This document shows positions 1-8,117 of a stretch of DNA of 10,681 nucleotides, piece by piece. Below the pieces are notes generated by a model. It was not told where the DNA came from and made no database searches. It saw nothing but the letters and a program-made list of their open reading frames with translations. The position numbers were made by a program, and so were the translations under genes. This stretch comes from JBBDST01 sp040904765 (GTDB lineage Bacteria; Actinomycetota; Nitriliruptoria; Nitriliruptorales; Nitriliruptoraceae), in assembly GCA_040904765.1 (NCBI GenBank), contig JBBDST010000007.1:1-10681 (forward strand), read 5' to 3'. Numbering within the stretch: position 1 is the stretch's first letter; each line of letters opens with the position of its first letter.

Positions 1-2
1 TC

Positions 3-680
3 AGTTTTCTCCGCCGCATCGCCGGCAGTGACGATCGTTTGGACACGATCGAGCACACTATTGCCGAGATGCTTGATAACGACTTGCGGGCCTACACGCT
101 GGCCGTGTCGGCCCTTATTGGCGATAGCACTCATGCTGCTGTGCGTGATGATGTTCGCCGTACCGACTTTCAGGTGAACGAGGGTGAGCGTGCGATCCGC
201 CGTGATCTGGTGGTTCATGCCAGTGTTGCTGGCGGTCTCGAAGTTCCTGGTTTGCTGGTGTACATGTCGGTCGTAAAAGACATCGAGCGGGTAGGCGACT
301 ACGCCAAAAACCTGTTGGATCTTGCTCGGGACGGCGCGAATCTTGGCAGTCATGACGTGTGGCGTCAGACGTTTGAAGATGTCGCGACGTTTATTCAAGA
401 CACCCAGACGGTGTTTGCGAAACGTGACGTTGCACGGGCACGGGAGATGCTGATCTCGGGCGATGTGATGCTGGACGAGTTTGACGCCGGCGTTTCTCGC
501 CTCGTAAGTGGCAGTGACGATGCCACCGATGGGGTCGCACGCGCGCTGGCATACCGCTATCTCAAACGGATCGTTGCCCACCTGATGAACGTGCTGTCTT
601 CGGTTGTGATGCCACTTGACCAGCTCGACTACTTTGATGAAGACCCGGAGGATCGCGACAAGAACGTGCGAGCGCTGTAG
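3..680 (+). CDS. PhoU-family protein, 5' end cut by window edge
   Basis: PhoU-domain proteins are helical, often metal-binding bundles that modulate phosphate uptake or signalling in the cytoplasm. The frame is open to the window edge, and its first residues (SFLRRIAGSDDRLDTIE) resemble the usual N-terminus of this family. The true start therefore probably lies only a few codons upstream, and the TTG at 39 is unlikely to be the start. About 225 residues are visible. Counting from the first in-window codon, the first PhoU repeat carries MSVVKDIERVGDYAKNLLDL near 88-107, with the family's ER.GDYAKN signature. A second repeat carries RYLKRIVAHLMN near 185-196. The tail is acidic. No pst transporter genes are visible, and the left neighbour is unseen. 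It could instead be the C-terminal domain of a Na/Pi cotransporter, but its resemblance to stand-alone actinobacterial forms makes that less likely. The gene converges on the M23 peptidase. Confidence 0.85.
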   Translation, partial: SFLRRIAGSDDRLDTIEHTIAEMLDNDLRAYTLAVSALIGDSTHAAVRDDVRRTDFQVNEGERAIRRDLVVHASVAGGLEVPGLLVYMSVVKDIERVGDYAKNLLDLARDGANLGSHDVWRQTFEDVATFIQDTQTVFAKRDVARAREMLISGDVMLDEFDAGVSRLVSGSDDATDGVARALAYRYLKRIVAHLMNVLSSVVMPLDQLDYFDEDPEDRDKNVRAL

Positions 681-693
681 TTCACTCGCACGT
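664..693. terminator. Candidate bidirectional hairpin terminator between convergent genes
   Basis: ACGTGCGAG at 664-672 and CTCGCACGT at 685-693 form a perfect 9-bp inverted repeat with a 12-base loop. The left arm lies in the last codons of the PhoU-family gene. The right arm ends just before the stop of the oppositely oriented peptidase gene. No T-run follows on either strand, so this would be a hairpin-only terminator or an RNA 3'-end stabiliser serving both genes. The role is inferred from position and symmetry. Confidence 0.55.
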
Positions 694-695
694 CA

Positions 696-1892
696 CTAGC
701 AGGGTGATCCTGACAGGTATTGGCGAGGGTTGGCTGCAGAGCCGTTGACGCGGGTCTCAAAATGCAGGTGCGGGCCGGTGCTGTTGCCGGTCGAACCCAT
801 GTCGCCAATGCGTGCGCCGCGCTGAACGACCTCGCCAACTCGTGTCCGAATTTGGTTGAGGTGCGCGTAGGCGGTGATGACGCCGTTGTGATGGTCGATC
901 AGCACAAAGTTGCCGTAACCGCCTTGCCGTTGGGCGAATACGACCGTGCCTGACTGGGCCGCATAGATGGGTGTCCCGCGAGGTGCTGCAATGTCTTGTC
1001 CTCGGTGCATGCGACCCCAGCGCGGACCGTAACTGCTGGTGAGGCGACCGCAGGCAGGCCATGCCATCGAGCCGGTTGCAGCGCGACCGGTAGAACTGCC
1101 TCGGCGGGCGGCTTCGCGCCGTTCAGCTTCGAGCCGACGGAGGATGGCTTCAAGCTGGCCTTCTTCACGTTCAAGCGCATGCCTTTGGCTGGCGAGCCGT
1201 TCTTCGGTTTGTCTGGCGGCCGCAGCAACAAGTGCTTGAGAGTTGCGGAGTTCTTCGGCGTCACTTAAGAGCGCCTGCTGTTCTTCAAGGACGTCATCGA
1301 GTAGCAGCGATTCGACGTCGAGACGTTCACGTTCGGCAGCAACCTGTTCTTGGGCTGCGTACAGCATGTCAAGCCCGACCCGATCGGCAGCAAGTACACG
1401 TTCAAGCAGCACCGTTCGGGCGATGGCATGTTCGACACCGGCCGCGCCTAGCAACAGTTCTAAATCAAGTTGGGGGCCTTGCTTGTACAGCTGGACGACA
1501 CGTTCGCGAAACTGCTGTTCGAGAACGTCACGTTCGCGTTCGAGTTGCGTGACGGTTCTTGCGGCAGTTGCGACGATGTCACGTTGACGTTCAACCTGTA
1601 AGGCGACCCGGTTGACGATGGCTTCTATTTCAGCCAGTTTCGCATCGGCTTCAGCCAACGCTTGCTCGGCAGTTTGGGTCGTGGCGCTTGCGGTGTCGAA
1701 TTTGCTTTCCAGTCGTTTCATCTCGGCACGTGCTTGGACGAGCCGTTGTTGTGGCGAAGCGGCCTGCGCCACATCGGTGGAGGCAGGAACGACACTAAAC
1801 GTGAAAAGCAGCCCAAAGACCACAAGGAGTGCAACCGGTCGGACGTTTCGGCCACGTCTGCACACACGGTTGCGCGTTTGCAACTTAGTCAC
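696..1892 (-). CDS. Secreted M23 peptidase with N-terminal coiled coil (EnvC/murein hydrolase activator-like)
   Basis: This is a 398-residue predicted exported peptidoglycan endopeptidase, or an activator of another hydrolase. Residues 18-36 form a hydrophobic signal segment after Arg-rich residues, with a likely cleavage site at AQA-A around 42-46. Residues 47-265 are a long Glu/Arg/Ala/Leu-rich coiled coil. A C-terminal LytM/M23 domain spans about 278-393. Zinc and catalytic residues look intact: HxxxD at H296/D300, a conserved His in AYAH at H344, and HLH at H375/H377. An intact site argues for a real enzyme rather than a degenerate EnvC-type activator. The start is GTG at 1892, with GAGGG nine bases upstream; an in-frame TGA lies six codons upstream, so longer starts are excluded. 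It diverges from the VanW-family gene, so both probably act on the cell wall. The exact cleavage bond cannot be told from sequence. Confidence 0.92.
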   Translation of the reverse strand: MTKLQTRNRVCRRGRNVRPVALLVVFGLLFTFSVVPASTDVAQAASPQQRLVQARAEMKRLESKFDTASATTQTAEQALAEADAKLAEIEAIVNRVALQVERQRDIVATAARTVTQLERERDVLEQQFRERVVQLYKQGPQLDLELLLGAAGVEHAIARTVLLERVLAADRVGLDMLYAAQEQVAAERERLDVESLLLDDVLEEQQALLSDAEELRNSQALVAAAARQTEERLASQRHALEREEGQLEAILRRLEAERREAARRGSSTGRAATGSMAWPACGRLTSSYGPRWGRMHRGQDIAAPRGTPIYAAQSGTVVFAQRQGGYGNFVLIDHHNGVITAYAHLNQIRTRVGEVVQRGARIGDMGSTGNSTGPHLHFETRVNGSAANPRQYLSGSPC

Positions 1893-1896
1893 GACG

Positions 1897-1946
1897 GCTA
1901 ACCCTCATTGGCAGATCACTTTCGGCAGTGAACCGTGAAGGTTAGC
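1897..1946. repeat. Nested inverted repeats in the divergent peptidase/VanW control region
   Basis: GCTAACC at 1897-1903 is the exact reverse complement of GGTTAGC at 1940-1946. Inside it, TCACT at 1916-1920 pairs with AGTGA at 1927-1931 across a six-base spacer. The two dyads are centred within about 2 bases of each other. The outer left arm lies in the leader of the peptidase gene next to its ribosome binding site, and the outer right arm covers its candidate -10 box. This could be an operator for both genes or a leader hairpin; the function is not known. Confidence 0.4.
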
Positions 1947-1947
1947 G
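1939..1947 (-). promoter_or_regulatory. Candidate extended -10 promoter of the M23 peptidase gene
   Basis: On the minus strand this reads CGC followed by TAACCT, a TAnnnT-type -10. It would place the transcript start near 1932, about 40 bases before the GTG at 1892. No good -35 hexamer is visible at 16-18 bases. The same CGC-TAnnnT pattern occurs at three other suitable positions in this window. It overlaps one arm of an inverted repeat (1940-1946). Confidence 0.35.
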
Positions 1948-2004
1948 GTGTCTGTCGCTCACTGCTTTTCGGACCGTTTGGACAAGATGCCCGATACGGC
2001 GAAA

Positions 2005-2033
2005 TTGGCAAACTGGTAGCGTCACTCATTAAA
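2005..2033 (+). promoter_or_regulatory. Candidate promoter of the VanW-family gene
   Basis: TTGGCA at 2005-2010 matches the -35 consensus at five of six positions. It is followed after 17 bases by ATTAAA at 2028-2033, a weak -10. Transcription would start near 2040, just before the preferred start codon at 2067. This is a modest match, supported mainly by position and by the revised start. Confidence 0.25.
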
Positions 2034-2066
2034 GACTGTTTCAAGACTGTGAAGGACCATCTGCTT

Positions 2067-3971
2067 GTGACTGCTGCCCCTAACGCTTGGCACCATTGGG
2101 GTCAACGCACCGCCGAAGCGTTTTTGCTTGCTGTGATGGTGATGCTTGCTGTTGTTGTCGTCACCCTTTTGATGCAAGCCGGCCGGATCCTGCCCGGCAC
2201 CGACATTGACGGACTTGACGTGTCTGGGCTGACCCGTCAAGAGGCGACACGTCAACTCACCAAAGTCACCGCCAACCGGTCCGAGCGGGTTGCAAACGTC
2301 ACGTTTGCTGATGTCACCCACACGATTACCAGTAGTGAAGCGGACGTCCGCGTGGACGTAGCTGCGACGGTGAAATCCGCATATGAACAGGGCCGCGGGT
2401 CGTTCTGGTCGTTTCTTACCCGCCCGTATGCGCTTTTTACTTCCACGAGCGTGCCCTTGACGTTTACCTACGACCAGGCACAGTTGACGCAGTTTGTAAC
2501 CGCTGTGGCAGCCAGCCATGACCAGCCGATGGTTGACGGCTCACTTGAGATCGGTACGGCCCGGCCGTGGGTGAAGCTTGTCACCCCCCAGGTCGGGGTG
2601 GATGTGCAACCAGATGAACTCGCCGCTTTGACCGTAGCGTTACTTACCGGCGCCAAAGCGTCCCCACAGCCGGTACCGGCCGTGCAGGTACGTCCGCGCC
2701 TGTCGGTGGCACACACGACCCACCTTGCGTCTGCACTCGAAACGGTTTTGGCGAAGCCACAATCCGTCACGATCCATACATCCTCGGTCACATTCACGCC
2801 GGCTGAACTTGCACAACTACTCACGTTGGTTGAGGAACCATCGGCGAACGGGGCGATCATCGTGCGGGTGGTGATTGATCCGGCCAGTCTGCCGCGACAG
2901 CTCATTGCGATAGCTAAACGCCATGCCCGCAGTCCCGAACCGGCACGCTTCTTGTCACCTGAGCGTCCCGCCGAGCTTGTGAGAACCCTCGGTGACCTTA
3001 CGGTCAAGCCGTTGCCATACACGGTGCAAGTCATTCCGCCACGCGATGGTTTGCTGGTCGACAGTCACGATCTAGCGCAACAGTTGGCGGTTGCGGTGAG
3101 CAACGCACAACCACAGCTGCAACTGGCACTTCGGACGCTGCCTGCCCCACCGCCTGAACGTCCGCTTGAAGAGGTACGTCCTACTCACCTGTTGGCGACA
3201 TTCACTTCACCGTTGGTTGCCGGCCAAACGCGCAACCTCAACATCAGTCGGCTGGCGGAAACGCTTGACGAGCGGGTGATTCTTCCTGGCGAATCATTTT
3301 CGATCAACGAAATCTCAGGCCCGCGGCGGTGCGCCGATGGCTATGTGCCTGCCGGGATTATCTTTAACGGTGAACTCGTTGAGGCGTGTGGTGGTGGCGT
3401 GTCTCAAGTCGGAACGACGGTGTTAAACGCCGCGTTTTTTGCCGGCGTGCAGCTCGATGCGTTTACGCCGCATTCGTTCTACATCGGCCGTTACTCGCCC
3501 GGACGCGAAGCCACATTGTCGTATCCGCGCCTTGACGTCGCATTCACGAACACGACGCCAGCAGCGATCCACATGCGTACGTCAACCACACCAACGTCAT
3601 TAACCGTGTCGTTGTATGGTCAACCCGCGTTTGCACAGGTGCAGGCAGTGCACGGTCCACGTGTCAAACCGCGCCCATTCACAGAAGAACGTCGGCTTGA
3701 TCCGGATTTGCCGCCTGACACGGAACGGGTGCTGCAAAGTGGCGGGTCAGGTTTCACCATTACCGTGACACGCATTATGACGTCCCCTGACGGCACTGAA
3801 CAATCTGAACGGTTCACAACCCGATATCTGCCGCGGCGCCGCATCGTTGCCTACAACCCTCCGGTCAAAGCGCCGACCCCACCACCAGACGATGAGCCTG
3901 AAGATGAAACGGATGTGGCTGAGTCGCCGAATTCGGGCACTGAGGCGGCACCGTCAGCGTTGAACAGCTAA
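2067..3971 (+). CDS. Membrane-anchored VanW-family protein with peptidoglycan-binding-like repeats
   Basis: This is a predicted cell-wall-associated protein of the VanW/YoaR kind, whose biochemical role is not settled. From the chosen GTG it has 634 residues. A transmembrane anchor lies at about 17-38, followed by GTDIDGLDVSGLTRQEA, typical of the junction into these domains. Two PG_binding_4-like regions lie at about 55-185 and 225-350. The VanW domain is at about 375-520, with GESFSINEISGPR and GGGVSQVGTTVLNAAFFAG. Many relatives have Cys in the GGGxCQ motif, but this protein has Ser. A G5-like segment at about 522-598 and an acidic, Pro-rich tail follow. GTG 2067 is preferred because GAAGGA lies ten bases upstream and the anchor then starts near the N-terminus. 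The frame is open to a GTG at 1935 (678 residues), but that start overlaps the divergent control region and has a poorer site. The peptidase neighbour supports a cell-wall role. Confidence 0.85.
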   Translation: MTAAPNAWHHWGQRTAEAFLLAVMVMLAVVVVTLLMQAGRILPGTDIDGLDVSGLTRQEATRQLTKVTANRSERVANVTFADVTHTITSSEADVRVDVAATVKSAYEQGRGSFWSFLTRPYALFTSTSVPLTFTYDQAQLTQFVTAVAASHDQPMVDGSLEIGTARPWVKLVTPQVGVDVQPDELAALTVALLTGAKASPQPVPAVQVRPRLSVAHTTHLASALETVLAKPQSVTIHTSSVTFTPAELAQLLTLVEEPSANGAIIVRVVIDPASLPRQLIAIAKRHARSPEPARFLSPERPAELVRTLGDLTVKPLPYTVQVIPPRDGLLVDSHDLAQQLAVAVSNAQPQLQLALRTLPAPPPERPLEEVRPTHLLATFTSPLVAGQTRNLNISRLAETLDERVILPGESFSINEISGPRRCADGYVPAGIIFNGELVEACGGGVSQVGTTVLNAAFFAGVQLDAFTPHSFYIGRYSPGREATLSYPRLDVAFTNTTPAAIHMRTSTTPTSLTVSLYGQPAFAQVQAVHGPRVKPRPFTEERRLDPDLPPDTERVLQSGGSGFTITVTRIMTSPDGTEQSERFTTRYLPRRRIVAYNPPVKAPTPPPDDEPEDETDVAESPNSGTEAAPSALNS

Positions 3972-4027
3972 GGTTTTTGAACGTCGGCTGGGAACAATAA
4001 AACGGTTGCGCGCATCGCCGGCCGGCT

Positions 4028-4036
4028 CGCTACGGT
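4028..4036 (+). promoter_or_regulatory. Candidate extended -10 promoter of the oxidoreductase gene
   Basis: CGC followed by TACGGT (4031-4036) is a TAnnnT-type extended -10. A possible -35, TTGCGC at 4006-4011, is 19 bases upstream, which is longer than ideal. The transcript would start near 4043, leaving a leader of about 42 bases with a strong ribosome binding site, GAGGGAG at 4068-4074, ten bases before the ATG. The GC-rich palindrome GCCGGCCGGC at 4017-4026 lies in the spacer. Confidence 0.4.
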
Positions 4037-4084
4037 AACCCGCACGAACGTGTACGGCGTGTGCTGTGAGGGAGCAGAGCAACG

Positions 4085-7000
4085 ATGGCTACTTTGGAGA
4101 ACGTTTCGCCTCTTGAGGACCGCTACCGCTTGACCGACGGCACGATCCATGCCACTGGGGTTCAGGCGCTGGCACGACTGCCACTTGACGTGCGCCGCTA
4201 TGACATCCGTCAAGGGTGGCAAACGGCCGGGTTCATTGCCGGCTATGAAGGTTCTCCGCTTGGCGGCTATGACCTTGAACTGTTCCGCCAGCAAAAATTG
4301 CTTGACGAGTACGGCATCGTGTTTCGTCCGGCCGTCAACGAAGAGCTTGCGGCTACTGCGGTGCAAGGCACCCAGTTGGCTGCAACGATGCCAACTGCCA
4401 CTTTCGAGGGTGTTACCGGCTACTGGTATGGCAAGTCGCCGGGGCTTGACCGTGCAACCGATTCGCTGAGGCACAACAACTTGGCGGGCACGCATCCGCG
4501 TGGCGGTGCGGTAGCGTTTGTGGGTGACGATCCGGCCGCGAAATCATCGACAGCGCCGGGCGACTCGGATGCGCCGTTGGCAGATCTTGGTATGCCGATT
4601 TTCTATCCGGCTGATTCGCAAGATGTGCTTGATTTTGGGATGCATGCGGTCGCGTTGTCGCGGGCGAGCGGGTTGTGGTCGTCGGTGAAAATCCTGACAA
4701 ATGTCGCAGACGGGGCAGCACTGGTGACAGTGCATCCTGAGCGTTTCAATCCGGTGTTGCCTGAGGTGTTGCATAACGGGTCGGCGTATGTCCATGAGGT
4801 CACCGGACGGATGCTTGGCGCGAAGCTGTTTGATTTGGAAGAAACCCGTAACGGGGTTCGCTTAGAGATCGCCAAGGCCTACATCGCAAGCAACCCCTTG
4901 AATGTGATCACCCAGTCGTCGGTGGATGACCGGATTGGGATTATTGCCAGCGGGAAAACTTATTTGGATGTGCAGCATGCGTTGCAGCAGTTGGGTTTCG
5001 ATGCTGATGAGTTGACTCGGCGCGGTATTCGCCTGTTGAAAATGGGGGTGATCTGGCCGCTCGATCCGGCGATTATCTGCCGTTTTGCTGAGGGGCTCAC
5101 TGAAATTATTGTGGTGGAAGAGAAACGTCCGTTTGTTGAGATGGCCGTAAAAAACATCCTGTTTGGTGAGGCAAACCCGCCCAAGGTCAGCGGGAAAACC
5201 GACCCGTCTGGCGCCAAGACGCTGCTGCGCTCTGTGGGTGATCTTGATGCCGATCTGGTGGCGGTAGCACTGGCTGAACGGTTCAGCTCCTATGGTGAGA
5301 TGCCAGGGGTTGAAGCGTGGCGTCAGCAGCGTAAGCAAGCCCGACAGATGCTGCCGTTGCCGCTCGCGTTAGCGGAACGCACCCCCTATTTTTGTTCTGG
5401 TTGCCCGCACAACTCGTCGACGAAAGCGCCGGAAGGTTCGCTTGTTGGCGGCGGTATTGGTTGTCATTCGCTGTCGCTGTTGATGAACCCCGACGAGGTC
5501 GGAGAAATCACTGGGCTTACCCAGATGGGTGGCGAGGGCGCACAGTGGATCGGCATGTCCCCGTTTGTGGCCGAACAGCATCTGTTGCAAAACATTGGGG
5601 ATGGCACGTTCCACCATTCGGGCAGTCTGGCGGTGCGTGGGGCGATTGCTAGTGGCGTGAACATGACCTACAAGATTTTGTATAACGCGGCGGTGGCGAT
5701 GACCGGCGGTCAGCAGGCTGTAGGTGCGATGAATATTGCCGAGTTGACGTTCGCGTTGAACGCTGAAGGGGTGAAACGCATCATCATCACCACCGAAGAT
5801 GAAAGCGATTATGAAGGAGTGCGGCTGGCTCCTGGCGTTGACGTGTGGCATCGTGATCGCCTCATCGAAGCGCAAGAAACGTTGGCTGAAGTTGCCGGCG
5901 TGACCGTGCTGATTCACGATCAGGAATGTGCGACCGAACTGCGACGGAAACGCAAACGCCAGCTGGTTGAAACCCCACCACTTCGCGTGATGATCAACGA
6001 ACGTTTGTGTGAGGGTTGTGGCGACTGTGGCGAGAAATCAAACTGCCTGTCCGTGCAGCCTCACGCCAGCGAGTTTGGGCGAAAAACCCGTATCGACCAG
6101 TCGACCTGCAACCTTGACTTCTCGTGTTTGAAGGGCGACTGCCCGTCGTTTATTACGGTCGTGCCGGGAACACGTCCGGTATCAACGAGCAGTGCTGAAC
6201 CACTCAACGATACGTTTGTCGAGCCAACGCCACGTTTCAACCAACCGACGCACACCACCCGTATTCTTGGCGTTGGCGGCACCGGTGTGGTGACGTTGTC
6301 ACAGATCCTGTCGGTTGCGGCAACCCTTGACGGTAAGACTGTGCGCTCGCTTGATCAGACTGGACTGGCGCAGAAAGGTGGCGCAGTCATTTCGGACGTG
6401 AAAGTTGGCGACGCGTCGGTGTTGACCCAATCAAACAAGACGATGGCCGGCGAATGCGACCTGTATCTGGGGGCTGACCTTTTGGTGGCTGCACAGGACG
6501 CAAACCTGGCGGTGAATCGTCCTGGACATAGTTTCGCGGTCGTGTCGACGACCGAAACAGCGACCGGTCAGATGGTGACCGACACGACGAAAACGTTCCC
6601 GGAAGTGGCCTCCCTGACGCGCCGGATTAATGCAAGTTGCACGCCGGACGGCAAATTTATTGATGCCCGTCGGGTATGTGAAACGCTGTTTGGAACCGAC
6701 CAGTTTGCCAACATGCTGCTGATCGGGATCGCCTATCAGGCTGGCGCGTTGCCTATCGCTGCTGATGCGATTGAGGCGGCGATTCACGCCAACGGGGTGA
6801 AGACGGCCGAGAATGTTCAGGCGTTTCGTCGTGGCCGGCAGATGATTGCCGATCCGGACGCGTTCTTTGAAACAGTGGCGCTACTGCGCGGTGAGACTCC
6901 TCCCCCGCCGGCCCCGTCACCTCGCGAGGCGGAACTGATCAGTTTGGTTACAACCGATACGACATCGGAACTGCACCGTCTGCTTACAATTCGTGTGCCC

Positions 7001-7609
7001 GAACTCGTCGCCTACCAGAATGTGGCGTATGCCAGCGATTATGTGGCGTTTGTGAAGACCGTTGTTGCTGCCGAACAAGCCCAGGTGCCGAATGCCAGCG
7101 CACTAAGTGAGACGGTGGCGTTTCATCTGCACAAACTGATGGCTTACAAGGATGAGTATGAAGTTGCCCGCCTGGCGCTCGATCCGGCGATGACCCGCCA
7201 GGTAACCCAGCAGTTTGGTGCGGATGCGAAAGTGCGTGTGATGCTGCATCCGCCGGCGTTGCGAGCCCTTGGGTTGGACCGCAAACTGACGTTGGGGGCG
7301 TGGTTTCGTCCGGTGCTTCATTTGCTGAAAGTCGCCAAGCCGGTGCGTGGCACGCCGTTTGACGTGTTCGGGTTTGCGAAAGTGCGCCGGGTTGAACGTG
7401 CACTACGAGACGAGTACAAGACGCTGGTGTCAGGCCTGTTAGAAGACCTCACGGTGGAGAATCATGCCGACACGGTTGCGCTTTGCGGCCTGCCAGACAT
7501 GATCCGCGGTTATGAGGAGGTCAAACTGGACAACGTTGATGCCTACCGTCACGCGGTTGAGGCGATGCTTTCCAAGCGTGCCCCGGCACTGGCTGACCGC
7601 TTGACGTAA
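4085..7609 (+). CDS. Indolepyruvate:ferredoxin oxidoreductase family protein, fused alpha/gamma form
   Basis: This is a thiamine-diphosphate and iron-sulfur enzyme of the 2-oxoacid:ferredoxin oxidoreductase superfamily. Relatives decarboxylate aryl pyruvates such as indolepyruvate to acyl-CoA, passing electrons to ferredoxin in the cytoplasm. The 1174 residues match the long fused form. A pyrimidine-binding-like domain lies at about 40-250. The TPP domain is at about 430-620, with FCSGCPHN at 436-443, GIGCH, QMGGEGAQWIG and GDGTFHHSG followed by GVNMTYKILYN. A cysteine-rich ferredoxin-like segment follows: C642xxC645xxC648x5C654, then C675x5C681x4C686. The gamma (POR) domain, starting GVGGTGVVTLSQIL near 729, runs to about 930. 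The C-terminal part, about 955-1150, resembles the DUF6537 segment found in this fusion. The ATG start is supported by GAGGGAG ten bases upstream. It appears monocistronic and converges on the HIRAN gene. The real substrate could be another branched or aromatic 2-oxoacid. Confidence 0.93.
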   Translation: MATLENVSPLEDRYRLTDGTIHATGVQALARLPLDVRRYDIRQGWQTAGFIAGYEGSPLGGYDLELFRQQKLLDEYGIVFRPAVNEELAATAVQGTQLAATMPTATFEGVTGYWYGKSPGLDRATDSLRHNNLAGTHPRGGAVAFVGDDPAAKSSTAPGDSDAPLADLGMPIFYPADSQDVLDFGMHAVALSRASGLWSSVKILTNVADGAALVTVHPERFNPVLPEVLHNGSAYVHEVTGRMLGAKLFDLEETRNGVRLEIAKAYIASNPLNVITQSSVDDRIGIIASGKTYLDVQHALQQLGFDADELTRRGIRLLKMGVIWPLDPAIICRFAEGLTEIIVVEEKRPFVEMAVKNILFGEANPPKVSGKTDPSGAKTLLRSVGDLDADLVAVALAERFSSYGEMPGVEAWRQQRKQARQMLPLPLALAERTPYFCSGCPHNSSTKAPEGSLVGGGIGCHSLSLLMNPDEVGEITGLTQMGGEGAQWIGMSPFVAEQHLLQNIGDGTFHHSGSLAVRGAIASGVNMTYKILYNAAVAMTGGQQAVGAMNIAELTFALNAEGVKRIIITTEDESDYEGVRLAPGVDVWHRDRLIEAQETLAEVAGVTVLIHDQECATELRRKRKRQLVETPPLRVMINERLCEGCGDCGEKSNCLSVQPHASEFGRKTRIDQSTCNLDFSCLKGDCPSFITVVPGTRPVSTSSAEPLNDTFVEPTPRFNQPTHTTRILGVGGTGVVTLSQILSVAATLDGKTVRSLDQTGLAQKGGAVISDVKVGDASVLTQSNKTMAGECDLYLGADLLVAAQDANLAVNRPGHSFAVVSTTETATGQMVTDTTKTFPEVASLTRRINASCTPDGKFIDARRVCETLFGTDQFANMLLIGIAYQAGALPIAADAIEAAIHANGVKTAENVQAFRRGRQMIADPDAFFETVALLRGETPPPPAPSPREAELISLVTTDTTSELHRLLTIRVPELVAYQNVAYASDYVAFVKTVVAAEQAQVPNASALSETVAFHLHKLMAYKDEYEVARLALDPAMTRQVTQQFGADAKVRVMLHPPALRALGLDRKLTLGAWFRPVLHLLKVAKPVRGTPFDVFGFAKVRRVERALRDEYKTLVSGLLEDLTVENHADTVALCGLPDMIRGYEEVKLDNVDAYRHAVEAMLSKRAPALADRLT

Positions 7610-7625
7610 ACGGCGTCGATTCGGG

Positions 7626-8108
7626 CTACTGGCCGCTGATGCGTCGGCGGCGTACGCCCGGTCCCAGTTTGGATAGGCGCGGTGGGCTGGTGAAACGATC
7701 GGGGTCAGTTGCGATCGTAAGTTCGCCGTCAAGATCGTCAAGTTCGTCGGCCGCGTCGATCTGCAGGCGGATGAGGGGGCGTTGCCAGCGGCCTTCTGGT
7801 TCGGTCACCCAGCCGTCAAATGATGCGGTGATGATTCCCCCATCGTCAAGAAATGGGGCCAGGCGGGCGGCAACGAGCTGATCGAGATAGCCGATGCGCC
7901 AAGATGAGGCGGTGTCGTTGCTGGCGGCACTACTCCATACGGCGATGGCAAAAGGGTCTCTTGGGTTGTTTGGTTCCCGCACCAGTTGCAAGGTGGTGCC
8001 GGGCGTTAACGTCTCGGCGCCAAGTGGTGCGGCAGCGAAAGCATGTCCGCGCACCGGGGTGCGAAAGCCGTAGCGTCGAAAGAAGCCGGGCCGGGGTGTG
8101 TCGTCCAT
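7626..8108 (-). CDS. Small stand-alone HIRAN-domain protein
   Basis: This is a 160-residue protein made almost wholly of one HIRAN domain (about 17-117). The signature parts are LVREPNNPRDPFAIAV at 42-57 and RIGYLDQLVAARLAPFLDDG at 71-90. In eukaryotic HLTF, HIRAN binds the 3' end of single-stranded DNA; bacterial HIRAN proteins are found alone or fused to helicases or nucleases. An acidic stretch near 120-129 and a basic C-terminus (VRRRR) follow the domain. No catalytic motif is visible, so a binding or recruiting role is the natural inference. The ATG start has AGGA seven bases upstream. It lies nine bases after the stop of the nuclease gene, so the two are probably co-transcribed and may act together on DNA ends. 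It is the last gene of the operon. Confidence 0.82.
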   Translation of the reverse strand: MDDTPRPGFFRRYGFRTPVRGHAFAAAPLGAETLTPGTTLQLVREPNNPRDPFAIAVWSSAASNDTASSWRIGYLDQLVAARLAPFLDDGGIITASFDGWVTEPEGRWQRPLIRLQIDAADELDDLDGELTIATDPDRFTSPPRLSKLGPGVRRRRISGQ

Positions 8109-8117
8109 CGTGGTGTC

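Noticed and set aside
39..41. TTG as the start of the PhoU-family protein
   Set aside because: The frame is open to the window edge and the residues before it resemble the normal family N-terminus; the start is almost certainly upstream of the window.
1310..1600. Recurrent ACGTTC-like words on the plus strand
   Set aside because: They are the reverse complement of repeated Glu-Arg codons in the coiled coil of the peptidase, not a DNA repeat array.
996..1901. Several plus-strand open frames opposite the M23 peptidase gene
   Set aside because: They are Ser/Arg-rich antisense shadows of a coding sequence with an intact enzyme domain; none has a recognisable domain of its own.
1897..1904. Plus-strand promoter GGCTAACCC for the VanW-family gene
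   Set aside because: It lacks the final T of TAnnnT and would give a leader of about 150 bases; the TTGGCA/ATTAAA pair nearer the start is a better, though still weak, candidate.
7601..7619. Hairpin GACG...CGTC between the convergent oxidoreductase and HIRAN genes
   Set aside because: Only four solid base pairs with a seven-base loop and no T-run; too weak to call a terminator.
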